A DNA stretch of 11,069 bases, from positions 1-11,069 of the forward strand of contig CABSRC010000050.1 in NCBI GenBank assembly GCA_902480035.1, read 5' to 3'. Made by a program: the position numbers and the translations under genes. Each line of letters starts with the position of its first letter. Position 1 is the first letter of the stretch. This document shows positions 1 through 6,796 of the stretch, piece by piece. A model generated the notes under the pieces. It saw only the letters and a program-made list of their open reading frames with translations, searched no databases and was not told the origin of the DNA. Source of the DNA: an uncultured Streptococcus sp. Lineage in GTDB: Bacteria > Bacillota > Bacilli > Lactobacillales > Streptococcaceae.

Positions 1-17
1 AGTTCTTCAATATTCAT
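1..17 (-). CDS. 5' end of an unidentified minus-strand gene
   Basis: Only the first codons are inside the window: ATG at 17 reading leftward, giving M-N-I-E-E-L and then the edge. The start is supported by an AGAAAGAG ribosome binding site at 25-32 (7 nt spacing) and by a strong promoter and leader upstream. Six residues are too few to assign a function. The start MN-x-EEL resembles the N-terminus I recall for streptococcal elongation factor 4 (LepA), but this is only a guess. The gene is divergent from trkA. Confidence 0.55.
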
Positions 18-35
18 ACTCGATCTCTTTCTGAT

Positions 36-82
36 AAAAAAATAGCCACACTGCCCGGAGTCAAGCTCAGCAAACAGCGTGG
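36..82 (-). terminator. Terminator-like hairpin in the leader of the edge gene (possible attenuator)
   Basis: Read on the minus strand, arm CCACGCTG (75-82) pairs with CAGTGTGG (46-53) over 8 bp with one G-U pair. The loop is 21 nt and contains a small GAG/CTC helix. After three more bases comes a run of seven T (36-42). The structure sits between the promoter at 144-171 and the start codon at 17, so it would lie inside the 5' UTR. That is the arrangement of an attenuator. No T-box, PyrR or other known leader motif was recognised. It is also conceivable that it only protects the mRNA 5' end. Confidence 0.45.
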
Positions 83-143
83 TTACAGCTTCATTAACTT
101 AACTCACAACAGGTTTGAGGTAAATCAACGAAGGTACTTTTTA

Positions 144-171
144 AGTATATCACTTTTGAAGCTCCTGTCAA
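144..171 (-). promoter_or_regulatory. Sigma-A-type promoter of the edge gene
   Basis: On the minus strand a perfect -35 box TTGACA (166-171) is followed by a 16-nt spacer and a -10 box TATACT (144-149). Transcription would start near 137, giving a leader of about 120 nt before the ATG at 17. This is one of the two best promoter matches in the window. Confidence 0.8.
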
Positions 172-316
172 TAGTTTTTTTAGATTTTTTTAAGAAACTT
201 TATCAAAGTTTTCGATCCCTCCTCATTCTTCTATTTTGACAATTTTTCCCACTTGTTCTTAGCTTGGTAAGATTCCTCCAGAAAGTCCTTAAAATAGATG
301 AATTTTTCTTGAAAAT

Positions 317-339
317 AGAGTATGATAGAAGCATACTCT
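317..339. repeat. 8-bp perfect inverted repeat before the trkA ribosome binding site
   Basis: AGAGTATG (317-324) and CATACTCT (332-339) are exact inverted copies separated by 7 nt. The left arm overlaps a candidate -10 box TATGAT (321-326), and the right arm ends one base before the GGAGG ribosome binding site (340-344). It could be a DNA operator. If transcription starts further upstream, it could instead be an RNA hairpin touching the ribosome binding site. No matching regulator is encoded in the window. Confidence 0.6.
321..326 (+). promoter_or_regulatory. Candidate -10 box for trkA-trkH
   Basis: TATGAT lies 24 nt before the trkA ATG, but no good -35 box is found 16-18 nt upstream, and there is no TG extension. 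A TTGACA at 236-241 on the same strand has no good -10 partner at the right distance. The trkA promoter is therefore only tentatively placed. It may be weak or need an activator. Confidence 0.35.
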
Positions 340-350
340 GGAGGTAATCT

Positions 351-1706
351 ATGAAAATTATTGTTGTTGGTGGAGGAAAGGTCGGAACGGCCCTTTGTCG
401 TTCCCTCGTTGCTGAAAACCACGATGTTATTTTGATCGAAAAAGACGAATCCGTTCTCAACCATATTACCAAACGGTTTGATATCATTGGGATTTTAGGA
501 AATGGTGCAAACTTCAAGGTCTTGGAGCAAGCAGATGTTGAAGACTGCGATATCTTCATTTCCATGACCGAATACGACGAAGTGAACATGGTTTCTGCTG
601 TTTTAGCTAAAAAAATGGGAGCCAAAGAAACCATCGTTCGGGTGCGGAATCCGGAATATTCCAATTCCTACTTCAAGGAAAAAAATATCTTGGGCTTCTC
701 CCTGGTTGTCAATCCTGAATTGCTGACAGCTCGTTATATTGCTAATATCATTGACTTCCCAAATGCCCTTTCTGTGGAGCATTTTGCAAACGGCCGTGTT
801 GCCTTGATGGAATTTAAGATCAAGCCAGATAGCAATCTCTGCAATATGAGCCTCTCCCAATTCCGAAAGAAATACGGAAACGTCATTGTTTGTGCGATCG
901 AGCGTGGCAACGAACTCACGATTCCAAATGGAGACTTTGTTTTGCAGCCCCAAGACAAGATTTTCGTGACAGGAAATAGGATCGAGATCGTTCTCTTCCA
1001 CAACAATGTCCGACCTCAAGTCATTAAGAGCATGATGATGATTGGTGCCGGAAAAATTGCCTACTATCTGCTCAATATTCTCCAGGATGTGCGTCGCAAA
1101 ATCGATCTCAAGGTCATCGAGGTCAATCGCGAACGAGCTGAATTCTTTAGCCAAGAATTCCCTGACCTCTATGTCGTCCATGGAGACGGAACCGCTAAAG
1201 ACATTCTTTTAGAAGAGAGTGCCAATAACTTTGATGCTGTGGCTACTTTGACAGGGGTCGATGAAGAAAACATCATCACCTCCATGTTCTTGGATTCTGT
1301 CGGAGTCAAAAAGAACATTACCAAAGTCAACCGAACCAGTCTGTTGGAGATCATTGGCGATCAGGATATGACCAGTATTGTCACTCCAAAACGCATCGCT
1401 GTAGACACCATTATGCACTTTATTCGCGGGCGCTACAATGCACAATTTTCAAACCTAGAAGCCTTGCACCATGTCGCAAACGGCCGGATTGAAACCTTGC
1501 AGTTTCAAATTAAGGAAGACAACAAACTAACCCAATATCCCCTCTCTGAATTGAAATTGAAGAAGGGCGTTTTGATCGCTGCCATTATTCGAAACGGCAA
1601 GGCTATTTTCCCTAATGGGGATGACCGTTTGATGGTCGGGGATCGGATTATCGTGACCACCTTGATTCAAAATGTCACTAAAATCTACGATCTACTTGAG
1701 AGGTAA
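351..1706 (+). CDS. trkA: Trk potassium transporter regulatory subunit TrkA
   Basis: Cytoplasmic NAD(H)-binding gating subunit that pairs with the membrane protein TrkH for K+ uptake. The 451 residues show two tandem RCK units. The first RCK_N domain begins with GGGKVG at 7-12, with an acidic residue (E30) at the end of the second strand and a GNGANF motif later. The second begins with GAGKIA at 232-237, where the last glycine of the motif is replaced, so nucleotide binding there may differ. RCK_C domains lie at about 140-215 and 370-448 and resemble each other (ANGRVALMEFKI against ANGRIETLQFQI). The length fits two-RCK TrkA rather than single-RCK KtrA. The start ATG has GGAGG at 340-344, 6 nt upstream. 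trkH follows 5 nt after the stop. RCK_C domains of this family are known cyclic-di-AMP and cation sensors; ligand binding here is inferred. Confidence 0.95.
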   Translation: MKIIVVGGGKVGTALCRSLVAENHDVILIEKDESVLNHITKRFDIIGILGNGANFKVLEQADVEDCDIFISMTEYDEVNMVSAVLAKKMGAKETIVRVRNPEYSNSYFKEKNILGFSLVVNPELLTARYIANIIDFPNALSVEHFANGRVALMEFKIKPDSNLCNMSLSQFRKKYGNVIVCAIERGNELTIPNGDFVLQPQDKIFVTGNRIEIVLFHNNVRPQVIKSMMMIGAGKIAYYLLNILQDVRRKIDLKVIEVNRERAEFFSQEFPDLYVVHGDGTAKDILLEESANNFDAVATLTGVDEENIITSMFLDSVGVKKNITKVNRTSLLEIIGDQDMTSIVTPKRIAVDTIMHFIRGRYNAQFSNLEALHHVANGRIETLQFQIKEDNKLTQYPLSELKLKKGVLIAAIIRNGKAIFPNGDDRLMVGDRIIVTTLIQNVTKIYDLLER

Positions 1707-1711
1707 GCCTG

Positions 1712-3151
1712 ATGAATAGAAGCATGATTCGTTACCTCTTATCCAAACTCCTCTTAATCGAGGCAGGTCTCCTAATCGTTCCCCTAGTGGTCGCTGCAAT
1801 CTATCGGGAACCTGCCAAGATCTTTGTCTCTATTGGAGCAACCATGGCCATCCTACTTGCGTTTGGCCTCCTTGGTAGTTTTCACAAACCAAAGGATTTT
1901 CACATCTATGCTAAGGAAGGAGTCCTGATTGTAGCACTTTGTTGGATCCTATGGTCCTTCTTTGGTGCCCTTCCCTTTGTCTTTTCGGGCCAAATTCCAA
2001 ACATTATCGATGCCTTCTTTGAAGTCAGCTCTGGCTTTACAACAACAGGGGCAACGATTTTAGATGATGTAGGTGCCCTCAGCCATTCTCTCCTCTTTTG
2101 GCGCAGTTTCACCCACTTAATTGGAGGGATGGGAGTATTGGTCTTCGCCCTTGCCATTATGGACAATAATAAGAACAGCCACCTTGAAGTCATGAAGGCG
2201 GAGGTTCCTGGTCCAGTGTTTGGCAAGGTCGTTTCCAAATTAAAAAACACAGCTCAAATCCTCTACTTCTTGTACTTGGGCTTGTTCTTCCTTTTTGTGG
2301 TTCTTTATTTCCTTGCTGGCATGCCCCTTTATGATAGTTTTGTCATCGCCATGGGGACGGCTGGAACCGGGGGCTTTACCGTTTTTAACGACGGAATTGC
2401 CCACTACAATAGTAGTTTAATCACCTATTTGGTCAGTATCGGGGTTTTAGTCTTCGGGGTTAACTTTAACCTCTACTACTTCCTCATGATCCGAAAATTC
2501 AAGGCCTTCTTTAAAGATGAGGAATTGCGGACCTACATCACCATCGTCCTCGTGTCCAGTGTCTTGATCGCCTACAATGTCCTTCATCTCTATGCCAATG
2601 TCGCTAAGAGTTTTGAGATTTCCTTCTTCCAAGTTTCCAATATCATCACCACTACCGGTTTTGGTTATGGAACGACGGAAAAATGGCCTCTCTTTTCTCA
2701 GTTTATCCTCTTGATGCTGATGGTCATCGGTGGGTCTGCTGGCTCGACCGCTGGGGGGCTAAAAGTCATTCGGTGCTTGACCTTATGGCGAATCGCAAAA
2801 AATCAGGTTCTTTCGACCTTGTCTCCGAATCGCGTTTTGACCTTGCATGTCAACGATACGGTACTCGATAAGGATACCCAGCATCAGATCCTCAAGTACT
2901 TTACAATATACAGTTTTATTACGATCGGCTTACTCTTTGTAGTGAGTCTAGACAATAATAGCTTCATGACGGTTGTCAGTGCTGTCTTTAGTTGTTTCAA
3001 CAATATTGGACCTATGATTGGTACGGGTCATACCTTCTCCATCTTTAGTCCGATTTCAAAACTGTTACTTTCCTTAGCCATGATTGCTGGACGGCTTGAA
3101 ATCTATCCAATGATTCTGCTCTTCCTTCCTAAAACATGGTCTAAACGCTGA
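1712..3151 (+). CDS. trkH: TrkH family potassium uptake membrane subunit
   Basis: K+-translocating membrane subunit of the Trk/Ktr system. Its 479 residues are strongly hydrophobic and show the four pore-loop motifs of the family, each with the filter glycine: SGFTTTGAT (107-115), GTAGTGGF (215-222), ITTTGFGYG (312-320) and FNNIGPMIG (429-437). The GGSAGSTAGGLKVIR segment (340-354) carries the conserved glycines and basic residues near the third pore region of TrkH/KtrB proteins. The start codon has GAGAGG (1698-1703) upstream, partly inside the end of trkA, so the pair is co-transcribed and probably translationally coupled. Transcription likely ends at the hairpin at 3177-3202. The assignment to TrkH is secure. 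K+ as substrate follows from the family and from pairing with TrkA, although Na+-dependent transport (KtrB-like) cannot be excluded. Confidence 0.95.
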   Translation: MNRSMIRYLLSKLLLIEAGLLIVPLVVAAIYREPAKIFVSIGATMAILLAFGLLGSFHKPKDFHIYAKEGVLIVALCWILWSFFGALPFVFSGQIPNIIDAFFEVSSGFTTTGATILDDVGALSHSLLFWRSFTHLIGGMGVLVFALAIMDNNKNSHLEVMKAEVPGPVFGKVVSKLKNTAQILYFLYLGLFFLFVVLYFLAGMPLYDSFVIAMGTAGTGGFTVFNDGIAHYNSSLITYLVSIGVLVFGVNFNLYYFLMIRKFKAFFKDEELRTYITIVLVSSVLIAYNVLHLYANVAKSFEISFFQVSNIITTTGFGYGTTEKWPLFSQFILLMLMVIGGSAGSTAGGLKVIRCLTLWRIAKNQVLSTLSPNRVLTLHVNDTVLDKDTQHQILKYFTIYSFITIGLLFVVSLDNNSFMTVVSAVFSCFNNIGPMIGTGHTFSIFSPISKLLLSLAMIAGRLEIYPMILLFLPKTWSKR

Positions 3152-3173
3152 TAAAACGAGAGTGTTATAAAAA

Positions 3174-3354
3174 AATGAGGCTGGGACAAAAGTCCTAGCC
3201 TCTTAATTGTTTTTGGATTTTCGAGCAAGACGCAGTGGTTGAGTGGGCTCTACTACGCTGATTTCATCAGCTTTTACAACCCTACTCAACTGTGCGGAGG
3301 TGGGACAACGAAATCGAATTCTAACGAATTACCGATTTCTGTCCCACTCTCATT
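3174..3354. repeat. 181-bp structured intergenic repeat, MITE-like
   Basis: The ends are imperfect terminal inverted repeats of 15 nt (3174-3188 and 3340-3354, 13 of 15 matching, ending in TGGGACA). Three stem regions fill the element. The first is the terminator hairpin at 3177-3202. The second is a middle stem pairing 3238-3247 with 3281-3290 (one G-U), with CGCA (3231-3234) and TGCG (3293-3296) closing it and an inner GCTGAT/ATCAGC hairpin at 3257-3271. The third is a long right stem, 3300-3321 with 3326-3347, of 20 bp broken by two AC bulges around a TAAC loop. No reading frame of note is present. It resembles a highly repeated intergenic sequence I recall from oral streptococci. No clear target-site duplication is seen. 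It occupies nearly the whole gap between the convergent genes. Confidence 0.75.
3177..3215 (+). terminator. Terminator of trkA-trkH, bidirectional
   Basis: GAGGCTGGGAC (3177-3187) pairs with GTCCTAGCCTC (3192-3202) over 11 bp with one G-U pair and an AAAA loop. It is followed by the T-rich stretch TTAATTGTTTTT on the plus strand. On the other side a run of seven A (3169-3175) gives a T-run when read on the minus strand, so the same hairpin can also end the yidD-side operon. It forms the left end of the structured repeat at 3174-3354. Confidence 0.8.
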
Positions 3355-3374
3355 TCTGTTTATTTGTGATCGTC

Positions 3375-3617
3375 CTATTTTGATTCTTCATTTCGTCTCA
3401 GACTAAAGTGGTCTGGCAGAGGGTCTGGTCCCGCTTGGGTACCAGGATGGCATCGCAAGATTCTCGCAACCCCCATCAAGACACCTTTCACACCAAAGCG
3501 TTCAATCGCTTGGATCATATAATTGGAACAGGTCGGTTGAAAACGACAAGAAGGCGGAAATATGGGAGAGATCCATTTTTGATAGCCTCTGACCATAGCA
3601 ATTAGGATTTTTTTCAT
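3375..3617 (-). CDS. yidD: Membrane protein insertion efficiency factor YidD
   Basis: Small protein of 80 residues that assists YidC/Sec-dependent insertion of inner-membrane proteins, as described for the E. coli family member. The family signature is present: ISPIFPPSCRFQPTCSNYM (16-34), a glycine-containing helix, then RILRCHP (52-58) and GPDPLPDHF (63-71). All three conserved cysteines (C24, C30, C56) are there, and the N-terminal stretch is amphipathic. The length is usual for Gram-positive members. The start codon overlaps the rluB stop by 4 nt (ATGA). I see no clear Shine-Dalgarno sequence, so translation probably relies on coupling. It is the last gene of the long minus-strand operon, and the next terminator in its direction is at 3202-3169. 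Confidence 0.93.
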   Translation of the reverse strand: MKKILIAMVRGYQKWISPIFPPSCRFQPTCSNYMIQAIERFGVKGVLMGVARILRCHPGTQAGPDPLPDHFSLRRNEESK

Positions 3618-4345
3618 GATTTTTTAGATTTAGTCACTGCTAGATTGTGCAACTGGCTAATTTCTTTTTTGTTCAAGCGACGGTATTCACCCGGACGAAG
3701 TCCTGAGACATCTAGGTTTCCAAACTGGGTTCGGGAGAGTTTGTCCACTAAAAGTCCTACAGCTTCAAACATCTTTTTGACCTGGTGGTTGCGCCCTTCA
3801 TGAATGGTCAACTGAACCACTGAACGGTTCTTTTCAACATCCACTTTTAAGATCTCGTAAGTCGCTGGCTTGGTTTTCTTGCCATCAATGGTCACCCCTC
3901 GTGTTAAGGGACGCAAATTTTCCTTATTGGCAATCCCTTTGACACGCGCCACATAGACCTTATCAATCTCATTACGTGGGTGAATCATCTCATCTGTAAA
4001 ATCACCATCATTGGTCAAAATCAAGACACCAGATGTATCCCAGTCCAAACGTCCTACTGGATAGATGCGCTCTGGCACTTGAGATAAAAGGTCAACGACT
4101 GTTGTCCGCCCTTTATCATCAGATACACTAGAGATGACGCCACGTGGCTTATTTAAAAGATAGTAGACCTTTTCTTCGTTGTAGATTGGAGTGCCTTCAA
4201 CTTCAACCTGATCACCGGTCTTAATAATGGTCGCTAATTCACGCACAACTTGACCATTTACTGTCACCAAGCCTTGCTTGATCAGTTCTTCGGCCTTGCG
4301 ACGACTAGCCACGCCTGCATGGGCAATATATTTGTTAATTCTCAT
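3614..4345 (-). CDS. rluB: Pseudouridine synthase RluB/RsuA family
   Basis: Enzyme that isomerises a uridine of ribosomal RNA to pseudouridine. By family assignment this would be 23S rRNA near position 2605, and the exact target is inferred. The 243 residues contain an N-terminal S4 RNA-binding domain (about 1-48, INKYIAHAGVASRRKAEELI) and an RsuA/RluB/E/F catalytic domain. The catalytic motif GRLDWDTSGVLILTNDGD starts at 98, with D101 as the expected nucleophile. The downstream motifs KVYVARVKG and EGRNHQVKKM are present. The start has GAGGA 5 nt upstream. It overlaps scpB by 11 nt and yidD by 4 nt. The scpA-scpB-rluB order is widely conserved in Firmicutes. Confidence 0.93.
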   Translation of the reverse strand: MRINKYIAHAGVASRRKAEELIKQGLVTVNGQVVRELATIIKTGDQVEVEGTPIYNEEKVYYLLNKPRGVISSVSDDKGRTTVVDLLSQVPERIYPVGRLDWDTSGVLILTNDGDFTDEMIHPRNEIDKVYVARVKGIANKENLRPLTRGVTIDGKKTKPATYEILKVDVEKNRSVVQLTIHEGRNHQVKKMFEAVGLLVDKLSRTQFGNLDVSGLRPGEYRRLNKKEISQLHNLAVTKSKKS

Positions 4346-4904
4346 CTAGTTCCTCTGTTCTCTCTGAAAATAATTGACCTTCTTCTGGATCAATGTCCAC
4401 TTCCTCAACCTTTGGTAATTCCTCCAAATGATTGATTCCCATATAATCCAAAAAATACTCCGTCGTGACATACAAATTGGGACGCCCGAGGACTTCTTTT
4501 TTCCCATCCTCTCGGATCAGATCAAATGACAGTAGTTTGGTAATGGCACCGCTGGAATTGACACCCCGAATATCATCGACCTCCACACGGGTGATTGGTT
4601 GCTTATAAGCAATGATTGATAAGGTTTCGAGGGCAGCCCGAGACAAACTTTGATTCATGGGCGTTCTAGAATAGTCTCGTAAAACTGAAGCGTAGTCTGC
4701 CTTTGTCACCAATTTATAACGGGAAGCTGTCTCCATCAAACACAGACTGGTATCTGTGTCCTCCTGGTATTTTTTGCTTAATTTTTCTAAACTTTGCACC
4801 ACACCTGTCGGAGGTAAAGAGAGAAGGTCTGCGATTTGTCTGGCAGTAATTCCTTCTTCACCTGCTACAAATAAGAGTGCTTCAATTTCAGCTAATTTGC
4901 TCAT
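4335..4904 (-). CDS. scpB: Segregation and condensation protein B
   Basis: Winged-helix (KITE) subunit of the SMC-ScpA-ScpB condensin that organises and segregates the chromosome. Its 189 residues begin MSKLAEIEALLFVAGEEG and contain the conserved core LSRAALETLSIIAYKQPITR-x-E and IRGVNSSGAI, followed by GRPNLYVTTEYFLDYMGI. The acidic C-terminal tail (EEVDIDPEEGQLFSERTEELDEN, written here as E/D-rich, last 25 residues) is variable in the family. I chose ATG 4904 instead of an in-frame TTG at 4910: AGGA lies 6 nt before the ATG but directly against the TTG, and the homologs I recall begin with MS-x-LAEIEALLF. It overlaps the scpA end by 17 nt and the rluB start by 11 nt. Confidence 0.95.
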   Translation of the reverse strand: MSKLAEIEALLFVAGEEGITARQIADLLSLPPTGVVQSLEKLSKKYQEDTDTSLCLMETASRYKLVTKADYASVLRDYSRTPMNQSLSRAALETLSIIAYKQPITRVEVDDIRGVNSSGAITKLLSFDLIREDGKKEVLGRPNLYVTTEYFLDYMGINHLEELPKVEEVDIDPEEGQLFSERTEELDEN

Positions 4905-5607
4905 GTTCAATCCTATTTAAGTAAATTTCTCCAAAAGCCCTATCCTGGATCACCGTTACTTCTTGAATCTTGATCAATTCAAGGGTTGCAAGAAATAGAG
5001 TAATGACCTCTTGGAGATCCGTTGCTTCTAGAAACAAGTCCTGCAAGAGAACTTGTGAGCGATCGTGGAATCGGTGACGCAGCTGGTCCATCAGATCCTC
5101 AATCTTGTATTCATCCTTTACAATGGTCGTATGGTTCTGACGGAATTCTTCTTTTTTCTTGGTCAATAGTTTTGAGAAAGCCAAGAAAAGATCCACCGTT
5201 GTACGATCGTGAAGCAATTCCGTATCGTCGTAGACCAATTCCATCTTGGGTTTTGAATAATAGAGGGCGCGCTCCTCGTGCTGTGAGGCCATCAACTCTC
5301 CTAATTGCTTGTAAGTACGGTACTCTTCCAATTGAGAAAGGAGGTCCTGCTCGAGATCCTCTGCTTCATCCATCTCCTCTGCAACCTTAGGAAGAAGTCT
5401 TCGACTCTTGATCAAGGTTAGTTGACTAGCCATCAGCATGTATTCTCCTGCTACCTCTAGTTTCATAGTCTGGAGGGTCGCCAGATAAGCCAGATACTGT
5501 TCGATCACCTCAATCAAGGGGACCTCATAAATATCCATCTGGTATTTAGAGACCAAGTGGAGCAAGAGGTCCAAAGGCCCTTCAAAATCTTTAATTTTAA
5601 TATCCAT
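4888..5607 (-). CDS. scpA: Segregation and condensation protein A (kleisin)
   Basis: Kleisin subunit that bridges the SMC heads and binds ScpB. Its 239 residues match the usual length. The N-terminal SMC-binding region starts with FEGPLDLLLHLV (8-19), followed by the IYEVPLIEVIEQYLAYL helix and MASQLTLIKSRRLLP. The C-terminal winged-helix region contains EVITLFLATLELIKIQEV, the typical kleisin ending. The start ATG shares one base with the xerD-like stop (TAATG) and has no good ribosome binding site, since the upstream sequence is A-rich. Its translation therefore probably depends on reinitiation after xerD. Adjacency to scpB confirms the call. Confidence 0.95.
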   Translation of the reverse strand: MDIKIKDFEGPLDLLLHLVSKYQMDIYEVPLIEVIEQYLAYLATLQTMKLEVAGEYMLMASQLTLIKSRRLLPKVAEEMDEAEDLEQDLLSQLEEYRTYKQLGELMASQHEERALYYSKPKMELVYDDTELLHDRTTVDLFLAFSKLLTKKKEEFRQNHTTIVKDEYKIEDLMDQLRHRFHDRSQVLLQDLFLEATDLQEVITLFLATLELIKIQEVTVIQDRAFGEIYLNRIEHEQIS

Positions 5608-6338
5608 TATTTATATTTTTCTAATGTCACCATGGTTTTTAGGCCCAATTCACGCGCAATACTAAAAAGATCCACACCGAGTTCTCGTTGTTTCAAAATA
5701 TATTGCTCACGAATCGATTGTGCCGAAAGGTCTTGATTCCCTTTTTCGATCAAGAAGGCTTCTAATTGTCGGAATCCCCACTGACGGGAGTATGATTTTC
5801 CTTTATTATCAAAGAGATAAATACCATCTAGGAAGAGTTGCAACTCATCCAGTAACGGCTCTGGAACTTTTAAAACCCGTTTTTGGCCATCTTTGCCCAC
5901 TCGAATGACATGAAAGTCCAGCTGAATATCTTCGACCTTGACTTGGAGGATCTCACTTGGCAACAAGCCCATCTCCAGAATCAACAAGGCCATCAAGCGT
6001 CCCTGAGGGTTGGTTGATTCTTCCCAAAAATGGGTCAGATCCAACAATTCCCGATCATGGGTCTTGGCCGGTTGTATTTTAGGCAATACCAAACGATGGT
6101 ATTCAGAAATAAAGCGTTCTTGATACAAATAATATAAAAATTGGTTGACGGCAGATAATTTTCGTTTTTGAACCGCCGGTTTAAAATCTTTAATCGAAGC
6201 TTGGTAAATTCTCAAATTCGTCTGCGTCACTTTCCCATGGATCGACTCAATAAACTGGTCCAAATCATAGAAATAGGCTGACTGAGAATTTTCACTTAAT
6301 TCTTTTTGATCAATAAAACTTGCAATAAATTCTTTCAT
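5607..6338 (-). CDS. xerD: XerD-like tyrosine recombinase homolog, catalytically degenerate
   Basis: The fold resembles XerD: an N-terminal SAM-like domain (about 1-75, YFYDLDQFIESI and KRKLSAVNQFLYYLY) and a C-terminal catalytic-type domain (about 105-243). Key residues are changed. The usual GLR-x-SE box is GLLPSE (124-129), so the first catalytic arginine is lost. The H-x-x-R box is Q-S-I-R (207-210), with R210 kept, and LGH is LGL (231-233). A tyrosine survives at 242, next to the last residue, in LEKYK. The 243 residues are shorter than the roughly 300 of a working XerD. The streptococcal protein of this type is known not to act at the dif-like site, a job done by XerS. Its position next to scpAB is conserved, which suggests a role linked to segregation. 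It overlaps cbpB by 4 nt and scpA by 1 nt. Confidence 0.88.
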   Translation of the reverse strand: MKEFIASFIDQKELSENSQSAYFYDLDQFIESIHGKVTQTNLRIYQASIKDFKPAVQKRKLSAVNQFLYYLYQERFISEYHRLVLPKIQPAKTHDRELLDLTHFWEESTNPQGRLMALLILEMGLLPSEILQVKVEDIQLDFHVIRVGKDGQKRVLKVPEPLLDELQLFLDGIYLFDNKGKSYSRQWGFRQLEAFLIEKGNQDLSAQSIREQYILKQRELGVDLFSIARELGLKTMVTLEKYK

Positions 6339-6796
6339 TTTGGAATCATCTCGTATTCATTTGAAAAATCATGAATGAGCGAATTGATGGCTTTAAGAAT
6401 CGATTTCCGTGTAATAATCCCTTGAAAATAGCCTTCTTCATCCACCACCGAAAGGAAGGAGTCATCCACCAACTTGTGCAGGACTTCTGTCAAATTGAAG
6501 TCTAAGCCGATGACCCCGACCTCTTTTTTTGCAACGTCTACGATATCCATCGAGGCAAAAGTCTCCTCAGGAATCTCATGTTTCAATTGATAAGATAGAA
6601 TATCCGTTAGGGATATCGTCCCCACAAACTTGCGTTCATCCGTCACTACCGGAATACGACTATAGCTAATCTGGCTCAACAACAAGACAGCATGGTCTAC
6701 ATTGTGGTTATCAATCAAGACAGCTAAATTTTTGGCTGGAGTTAAGAACGTCTCTTCCTGCGCCAGCAAGAAACGTTCAAATTCCTTTGCTATCAT
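6335..6796 (-). CDS. cbpB: CBS-domain protein, CbpB/DarB-like (YkuL family)
   Basis: Small cytoplasmic protein of 153 residues made almost entirely of two CBS domains (about 16-70 and 84-140). These end with RIPVVTDERKFVGTISLTDIL and FLSVVDEEGYFQGIITRKSIL (motif cores given), the typical nucleotide-binding pair. Stand-alone proteins of this size in Firmicutes (B. subtilis DarB/YkuL, Listeria CbpB) bind cyclic di-AMP and, in the apo form, act on the stringent-response enzyme Rel. That function is inferred here from family resemblance. There is an AAAGGAG ribosome binding site 8 nt before the ATG. The start overlaps the phosphoesterase stop by 4 nt and the end overlaps xerD-like by 4 nt. Another nucleotide ligand such as AMP or ATP is possible. 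Confidence 0.8.
   Translation of the reverse strand: MIAKEFERFLLAQEETFLTPAKNLAVLIDNHNVDHAVLLLSQISYSRIPVVTDERKFVGTISLTDILSYQLKHEIPEETFASMDIVDVAKKEVGVIGLDFNLTEVLHKLVDDSFLSVVDEEGYFQGIITRKSILKAINSLIHDFSNEYEMIPK

Noticed and set aside
236..241. TTGACA on the plus strand as the trkA -35 box
   Set aside because: No acceptable -10 box lies 16-18 nt downstream; TAAGAT is about 26 nt away.
1906..2250. Open frames antisense to trkH and trkA
   Set aside because: They are shadows of well-conserved genes, lack ribosome binding sites and show no recognisable domain.
3152..3374. CRISPR array or insertion sequence in the trkH-yidD gap
   Set aside because: There are no direct repeats with spacers and no transposase frame; the structure is that of a short inverted-repeat element.
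3408..3605. Plus-strand open frame across yidD
   Set aside because: The minus-strand frame carries the full YidD signature with its conserved cysteines; the plus frame has no family features.
4905..4910. TTG start of scpB at 4910
   Set aside because: AGGA would touch the start codon with no spacing. The ATG at 4904 has proper spacing and matches homologs.
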